A stretch of 64,000 nt of DNA. Source: Trachythela sp. YZ-2020 (Eukaryota; Cnidaria; Anthozoa; Malacalcyonacea; Clavulariidae). Each line of letters starts with the position of its first letter. Positions within the stretch are counted from its first letter, which is position 1. The position numbers and the translations under genes were made by a program. Where the stretch lies: NCBI GenBank assembly GCA_016169945.1, contig JADLSH010000249.1, positions 1,922,001 through 1,986,000 on the forward strand, given 5' to 3'. Positions 58,259 to 64,000 of the stretch are shown one piece after another. The notes beneath the pieces are model-generated. The model had not been told where the DNA came from. It searched no databases and saw only the letters and a list, made by a program, of their open reading frames with translations.

Positions 58259-58266
58259 TCTATTTG

Positions 58267-58630
58267 TAATTCTTGTAAACTCCCACGTCTGTTGTTGAGT
58301 TAATGAATAAATTAATTAATTAATTAATGCGTACAAGCTACAAATCTCCAGCTGAAGGGCCTTCTCTCTGAACGTCCAAGTTAAACCTTAAACCTTTTAT
58401 GTGAAATTCAGGAACAAACCACCGTACCTTATTCTATCACACAAAAGTCGCCTTAAATATAAGAACATTGAAATAGGATTACATCATTATTAGAAGTTGA
58501 AATGGTTATTAAAAGTTCTATAAATATCTTACTTGAAGCCGCCATATTCTTTGTCGTCAACAAACATTTATCCACAAAAAGTTTCAGAAGGATTTAATGA
58601 GACACGACAGAGAAGTGACTAAACACGCAA
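58267..58630. other. Intronic/intergenic stretch
   Basis: Contains a minus-strand segment at about 58520-58560 reading KCLLTTKNMAAS before a gtaag donor. It could be the second extracellular loop exon of the receptor, but it lacks a convincing acceptor. Confidence 0.3.
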
Positions 58631-58890
58631 AGAAGAAGGAAGGAAGGCAGGAATGATATATTTATCGAAGAAGGGAAGAAGGAAGAAAGGAAGAAAGAAA
58701 AAATGAAGGGAGAAAGTAGAAGAAAGGAGGGCAAAAAAGGAAAGGATAACGGAACGGAAGAAAAACGAGCGAGAGTGAATGGATAGAAGGATTGATGGAT
58801 AGAAGGAAGAATAAAAGTTAGGAATTAATGAAGAAAACGAAAGGAAAGAATAAGAGAAGAAAAGACGGGCGGGAAAGATGAATGGAAAAA
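58630..58890 (+). repeat. Purine-rich (GGAA/GAAG)n tract
   Basis: About 250 nt of nearly pure A/G with 'gaaggaagg' and 'agaaagg' units. Confidence 0.85.
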
Positions 58891-58935
58891 GTTTATTCTA
58901 TTAATAATTAAAACATGATATAAGCCGGCACTTAC

Positions 58936-59002
58936 TTGTATTTTGACACAACGTCATCCCTTAATACAGCCCATGTAATAACTGCAATAATTATCGGACA
59001 AC
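58936..59002 (-). CDS. Host exon: fourth helix of an adhesion-GPCR-like protein
   Basis: Acceptor attgtcag before 59002 and donor caa/gtaagt after 58936. Read in the second phase it encodes CPIIIAVITWAVLRDDVVSK, ending in a Tyr codon. This fits the end of the fourth helix and the start of the second extracellular loop of adhesion GPCRs (usual G.G.P...V....). It precedes the helix 6-7 exons on the same strand, in the right order. Confidence 0.5.
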
Positions 59003-59783
59003 CTGACAATAAAAACAATTAATCAATTTCAACAACAACATAAAAATCGATTATAGAATTTGTATACATAAATAGATGTAATACATAATAGAACGTTTAT
59101 CCCGTTCTCAGCCAAGTCATATTTTCGGATAACTTACATCATTGTCTACTTACCACTATTATGATAACGTAAGCATAGAATGGAACAAAGGTTAAAATTT
59201 AAATTATAAATGCCGGCAGTGGCCATTTTATGGCAACAGGCATAAACATGCACTAACAGATTAGGTATATTAAATATTGAATTGAAAATAAGATTATAAA
59301 ATAGGCCCTTTGCATAACATGAACATCACAGTCACAATCCAGAAGATGTCTGCTATGGTATCACGATTAACAATACATTGTCGACGTATAACTTTTTCCC
59401 ATGAAGTTTCGCATATAATAATTGACCTTTCTAACACTATGCAACCAGGCCTTCTCCGCCATTTTTGGGAGGCAAACAGTAGAGCAACAGAGGATGACAA
59501 CAAGTAAAGGAGTGATTTGGCGAAGAAAATAGTAATTATAAATATAATAGAACTGTGTGTTCATTTCACTAAATTAACTATTTGGCTTGTGACCTTCCAC
59601 TCCCTCCGTGCGTTTCGCCACCCAAAAATGACGGACAAGATCTGGTCGCATGGTTTGAGAAACGCTAACTATAAGCTAAATAATTACCCTTAGGGTTTAA
59701 TTATTAACATTTGATTCATAATATCCATTTTTTAAATTAACAAAATCAATATTTTCGTGAAAATTTTAAATATTTTTCATTAG
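59003..59783. other. Intronic stretch; weak candidate receptor exon
   Basis: The minus strand around 59450-59520 contains SLLYLLSSSVALLFASQKW, hydrophobic enough for a receptor helix, but splice boundaries and family motifs are not convincing. No other feature. Confidence 0.3.
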
Positions 59784-60162
59784 CTATTGGTGTCAACAAA
59801 CTTATACAGTTAATGAAAATGACGGTTTTGTCAAACGTCATTGTTCAGATACAGTCCGCAGGGATTGTTGAAAGGGATTTCATAGTCAGGTAATATCTTA
59901 TTCTTCTCAGCAGCTATAATTTTCTTTAAATTTGCTAATAATATAGCCCTAAAAGCAACACTGCTTTATATTCAGCTATTATACTAAAATGGGTTGTAAG
60001 TTTTCTTCACAATTTTTGATATATGATATAATATTTTTATATAGCCTTCGGACCAGCCCTGGAACTGATGCATCCGGTGCAGACTTTACCACTCGCACTG
60101 AACAACTAACTTTCTCTCATGGAAATATTGACCCAAAATTGGTGCGTATTCCGCTTGTGCAA
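59784..60162 (+). pseudogene. Calx-beta domain encoded by two exons, with a frameshift
   Basis: Exon 59784-59889 (acceptor tttcattag, donor cag/gtaata) reads YTVNENDGFV in one frame and NVIVQIQSAGIVERDFIV in the next; one extra base near 59828-59833 separates them. Exon 60045-60162 (acceptor atatag, donor caa/gtgacg) continues in phase: LRTSPGTDASGADFTTRTEQ then LTFSHGNIDPKLVRIPLVQ. This is the Calx-beta consensus (Y.V.E..G.V.V.V...SG.....D..V.L.T..GTA..G.DF......LTF..G......I.I). Such domains occur in integrin beta-4, sodium-calcium exchangers and ADGRV1-type receptors. The frameshift may be error or decay. Confidence 0.65.
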
Positions 60163-63120
60163 GTGACGTCACAACTCGAAATTGTGTGGCTTCCGGGTTT
60201 TTGGGGGACAAATTCCACCATTTTCATTGGATAAATTCAAACTATTAAATTGAAATCAAATTCAAGATGGCTGACAATTTTTGACATCAATACGTACGCC
60301 ATGCAACTTTCCTGAATAAGTTCTAGACATAGTAAAGCAACAAAATATACACCAAAATACTCACCGTTGGTCAAGGATTCTAGAGAGGTATAGACTATCT
60401 TATAACTCTCAGTATTTCGCAAGATATAGACGAACACGGCACTTCGATGAAATCCACGATATGCCACCCAAATTGCCGTTTATATAGCATGACGTAATAT
60501 TCTCACGTGACTGCACAAGCCGAATACCGTTAATGGATAATAATCGTGTAGAAGTAGACGAACAATTTTCTGTCTCGTTATCAACTACGGATTCAGATGT
60601 GAATATCCTAATCGTGAACAGTCCAGCTGTTGTTGTATAAACTCATTAAACTGTGTATGTTAGTTACATGTAGCTAGTATATATTAATGTAATCATTTAA
60701 CATGATGTTACGTATTGTTGGGCCCGCAGTAATGGGCAATCGCTGTTGCAGCGCTATTGGGGGAGGGCTAGGGGGGAGGCTGGTGTTGCCGTTAGGGGAC
60801 TAGCCCACTACGCAGGCTCCCTGCCATGGATGTACTAAGTCTAATTATATATTGTATAATGTCGCGCAAGTGTCTACGGTATGCAAATGGCTCAGAATTT
60901 CCGTTCTGGCCATGAAAGTTGCTATACAGAGAAAACTGAAAAAAGCTATTAAAAAACACGATTTGCTCGTAGTTTCTGCTCGAAACGTGACGTTTCAATG
61001 AGTGATGACTCACAAAAGCATTTCACATAAGCAAATTAAGAATACTTGTGGACAACTGACAAAGGAAACCATAAAAGGATACATTTGCGCTAAGGTATAT
61101 CATTATCACTGACCATGGCTTACACCAACGTACCATTCTGTATAGTTGGGCCAGCGTTGATGACATGATTTTTACAATTACTATACATTCCTTGCCTAAG
61201 AAGTCACCAAAACAAGAAGGCTTCCGTTCATGCCGAGTCTCTGTTTGCATTAATGCGGCACTGACTTACAACTGATGCTGCAATATCAGGTGTGTAGTGG
61301 AAAGGGGTCAGGCGACTCAGGGAGTTAGGAGCTTAATTAGCCACCCTTGTTAAAATTTTCTTTCTATTCAATTTCTGAAGCTCAAACCAGTAATGCAAAT
61401 TTTCCTTATATTCAGAAGGTATTCTGATCAATGAGCCCGTGAGTGATTATATATTCCTGTATTAATATAATGATAAAGCTATACATTTTAAAATGCAGTA
61501 AATCGTGTTTCAGAGACCCAAGAATTGAAACTTTTCTGGTGGTTCATACCCCAAAGCCTCATTTGAAAGGCCCCTCTTGTTAAAATTTTAAGGCTACACC
61601 ACTTATTTGATTGGTTACAATTTGTTGCCCAAATTCGACTTCAAAGTGACCGTACTTGAGAGGGACTGTGAGGATTTTGTCGGGCCGATATAGGAAAATA
61701 AACTGTTTGTAATAGAGTTGTCCTAAACACGTTTCCGTGCCAAGAAATTCGATTGTACCCATTTAATGCCCGAGCCGGGGCGAAGCGTCGTGCGAGGGTA
61801 CTAATTCCGCTCGGATATTTACACCCGGGTATGTGAAAACATAGCGGAATCCAAAGTCGTCCGCCGCGATGCCATGGACGGTTCAGGGTTTTCTACGTTA
61901 TACGCATGCGCGAGTTCAGGTCGAGAGAAACATACGGATTAACATTTTAAAAAAGATTTACGGATAAAGATTTTGTTATGCATCAAAAATGATTTTTAAT
62001 ACTCGGGCTATTGGAAAAACATACCGATAAATAGAGTCTTCAAAACAAGATAAACGAGAAGGAGTCGAATGGCTGAAAAAAGGACACTTTTGAAGTGTTT
62101 TGAACGGGTAAGTGTCTATTTTGCAAATTGTAGTTTGTGGATTTGCAAAAGAGTATGTCACTCTGTGAGGTTATTATAATATCGATTAAACCTAAAAGGT
62201 ATTTTAGCAAGCTTAAATTTGAATTTTGAAGAAACAACGTAAAGTCAAAAACTTTATTTTAAAGATAAATTTAAAAAATATATATACTGTCAAAAAACAG
62301 TTGAAGTTTTCTGAAAATTTTTGACGGCTTTTTGTGAAATGTCTAAGGTTAAATTTTACAGCAACCAAAGCTAAACGAGTACGTAATAACATATCTACAA
62401 AGTACAAATATTTATATTACTATTTTATGTACGAAAAGTAAAAAATTGTGTGTTGCTATGGTTACAATGATTGACCGAATACTTCATGTTACAATAAATT
62501 TTGGGAAGTATAATTCCTGAGTTCGAATAGGCGAGGGGATTCTGCATGAGTGTATTTCTAGTATAGTCGTATCTTTACCTCGTCAAACTAATTTTTGTTT
62601 GATCCTATTTTCTCAGTGGCCACTGTCACACTGGAAAGTTCACAAATTAATGTGATGTTACCAATGACGCTATTGTCCTTGTTAAAGTGACCAGAAAAAG
62701 AGACATACATATCAATTGAGTTGAAACGTTGATGAAGACGGAAGTTGAGAAGCCCAAGGATGGGCGTCGAAAATCTTGATATTAAAATTAATCAGATTAT
62801 ACAGGGGAATTTTATGCCCAATAGGATTATTACACAGTTTTCTAGAGTAGGTACTTGTCATCTATACCCAACCAGACATCATAGTGCAACTTCAACTTCA
62901 ATATTGAATCCATATTGAAGGAGTTGCAATATTGGATAACTATAAATTGTGACACTACTAAGCTTCAATTGTAATAGGTCAAAGCAAAGTTCACTCAAAT
63001 GTATAGGGTTTGTCTGTCCGTCTTCCTTAGATCGTACAGCAACCCTTTACATAGAGTGTTATTCCAACCAGTTCAATTTGTAATTCCAATTAACCATACT
63101 AGGCATTGTTGAAAATACAG
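60163..63120. other. Long stretch without recognised gene
   Basis: Introns or intergenic DNA. A GGG/CCC-rich short block lies at 60720-60830 (with 'gactagcccactacg'). The minus strand near 61130-61160 can encode NCKNHVINAGPTIQNGT, which looks like a piece of an extracellular Cys-rich domain but has no reliable splice sites. Nothing else can be supported. Confidence 0.35.
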
Positions 63121-63317
63121 ATCAGTTTGGAGTACGTGTCACATCAACTGATCCACAAGTGGATGTTATAAATGGAAACCTTCGTGTTTCCATAACGGAC
63201 AATGACAGCATAGACGACCCAGAAGACAGGAACTGGAAACGCACGCTAAAATTTAATGTTGCTGACGCGACATCCATGATACGCTTTTTAGCACGATTTG
63301 CAAAAAAGTTGGGGCAG
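63121..63317 (+). CDS. Host exon, unidentified extracellular-type domain
   Basis: An acceptor (gaaaatacag) ends at 63120 and a donor (ggcag/gtacta) follows 63317. Entered in the third phase the exon encodes QFGVRVTSTDPQVDVINGNL, then VSITDNDSIDDPEDRNWKRT and LKFNVADATSMIRFLARFAK. I do not recognise the domain. Fragments of the same exon occur at 766-830 (+) and 2640-2705 (-), so it belongs to a duplicated host family. A non-LTR element is inserted right behind its donor. Confidence 0.55.
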
Positions 63318-63329
63318 GTACTAGTAGTA

Positions 63330-64000
63330 AAACTTTATTTAAAAGTCACACGCTAGCCTCGTCAACTTTAAAGCTGGTTTCCACGAGGGGCGTGTGAATA
63401 ACATATTTAAGAACATAATATTATACAATTATATACATTACATACATATTAAATAGTACAATGAACCACATCTACGATACGCTATACTGAACACAAGTAT
63501 GACAAATAAGGCATGCAATAAATTTAAAAATTGAATACAGAAGAATAGAATTTAATTTAGAAAAATTTTTTTAGGAGGTATGAGCACGAATTCCGTTTTT
63601 GAATATTGTCAATGTATCCGAATTACGCACATCTGGAGGTAGAGAATTCCAAACTCTAGCTCCATCGTATGAGAAACTTTTCTTTAACTTTTCAGTTTTT
63701 GGTTGAGGCAACTGCAGCGAGGTAGAAGAGCCCCTGAGGTCGTATTGAGTAATATTTCTCTTTTGTTCAAACAGTTCCGCAAGCGAGCTCGGAGCCAGGT
63801 TATTTAAAACCTTGTACATTGTTTTTGCTTTGGACTTGGCTCGTCGAGTCTCAAGAGTTTCCCATCCTAACGCTTTTATTGCTTCTGGTCCAGAAATATC
63901 ATTTCCAAAGTTCATTATGACTCTAGCAGCTCTATTTTGGAGTTTTTGAAGCCTGTTTGAAAGTCCGACACCCAAGGTATCCCATACCTCATTGCAATAA
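63330..64000 (-). pseudogene. Non-LTR retrotransposon 3' part (runs off window)
   Basis: Minus-strand codons from the right edge to 63571 encode RLQKLQNRAARVIMNFGNDI, AIKALGWETLETRRAKSKAK, and a SYDGARVWNSLPPDVRNSDT block near the end. This is the conserved C-terminal region after the RT domain of CR1/L2-type elements. The 3' untranslated part reaches about 63330, with an AATAAA on the minus strand close to its end. The rest of ORF2 lies outside the window, so intactness cannot be judged. Confidence 0.75.

Noticed and set aside
59294..59564. Receptor helices 2-3 exon
   Set aside because: Hydrophobic but without family motifs or reliable splice borders.
61023..61250. Small minus-strand gene
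   Set aside because: No start context, composition or homology-like motif supports it.

Overview
The window looks like a piece of an invertebrate animal genome, most likely cnidarian. There are a few spliced exons of receptor-like host genes, and the rest is a dense nest of eukaryotic transposable elements. I see no bacterial-style operons, rRNA, functional tRNA or CRISPR array. The species call rests on the style of the elements and host domains, so it is tentative.

The centrepiece is a Polinton/Maverick (adintovirus-like) element of 20,115 bp at 21136-41250. It starts 5'-AG, ends CT-3', has imperfect ~185 bp terminal inverted repeats, and is flanked by a perfect 6-bp target duplication GACGTC (21130-21135 and 41251-41256). 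About 21 genes on both strands include protein-primed DNA polymerase B, an RVE-type integrase, an A32/FtsK-like packaging ATPase and a double-jelly-roll major capsid protein. Less usual cargo includes a PCNA-like sliding clamp, a collagen-like fibre with a globular C-terminal head, a BRO-like protein, a two-finger C2H2 protein and two Cys-rich proteins. Nearly all reading frames are open; only the collagen-like gene is broken. Three element-wide patterns are not explained by the genes: an AATAAA hexamer abutting most start codons, perfect-stem hairpins at many gene junctions, and short GC-rich palindromes dispersed between and inside reading frames. No adenain-like protease was recognised.

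The Polinton sits inside the protease/pol region of an older, decayed Ty3/gypsy retrotransposon on the minus strand (LTRs 18038-18232 and 42577-42781, 4-bp duplication TAAA). That retroelement was also hit by two small hAT-like elements and contains a 142-nt fold-back palindrome. Thus gag and protease lie at 41.3-42.6 kb, while RT/RNase H, integrase and tail remnants lie at 18.9-21.1 kb.

Left flank (1-18 kb): the start of a non-LTR ORF2 with a 2A-like motif at the window edge; a ~199-bp satellite; a 1.56-kb long-inverted-repeat element with a nested hAT MITE; an inverted segmental duplication carrying an exon of a Ser/Thr-rich membrane-type protein; a DIRS-like fragment; and a decayed non-LTR element (10.5-17.1 kb) interrupted by a Penelope-like insertion with a hammerhead-like motif.

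Right flank (42.8-64 kb): several MITEs with clear target duplications; a non-LTR element with one frameshift (45.3-49.0 kb); a full-length-ended but decayed hAT transposon (49971-54517, 8-bp duplication AGAGCACT); non-LTR and SINE fragments; exons of a decayed adhesion-type GPCR on the minus strand (56.2-59.0 kb); Calx-beta exons on the plus strand (59.8-60.2 kb); and another non-LTR fragment running off the right edge.
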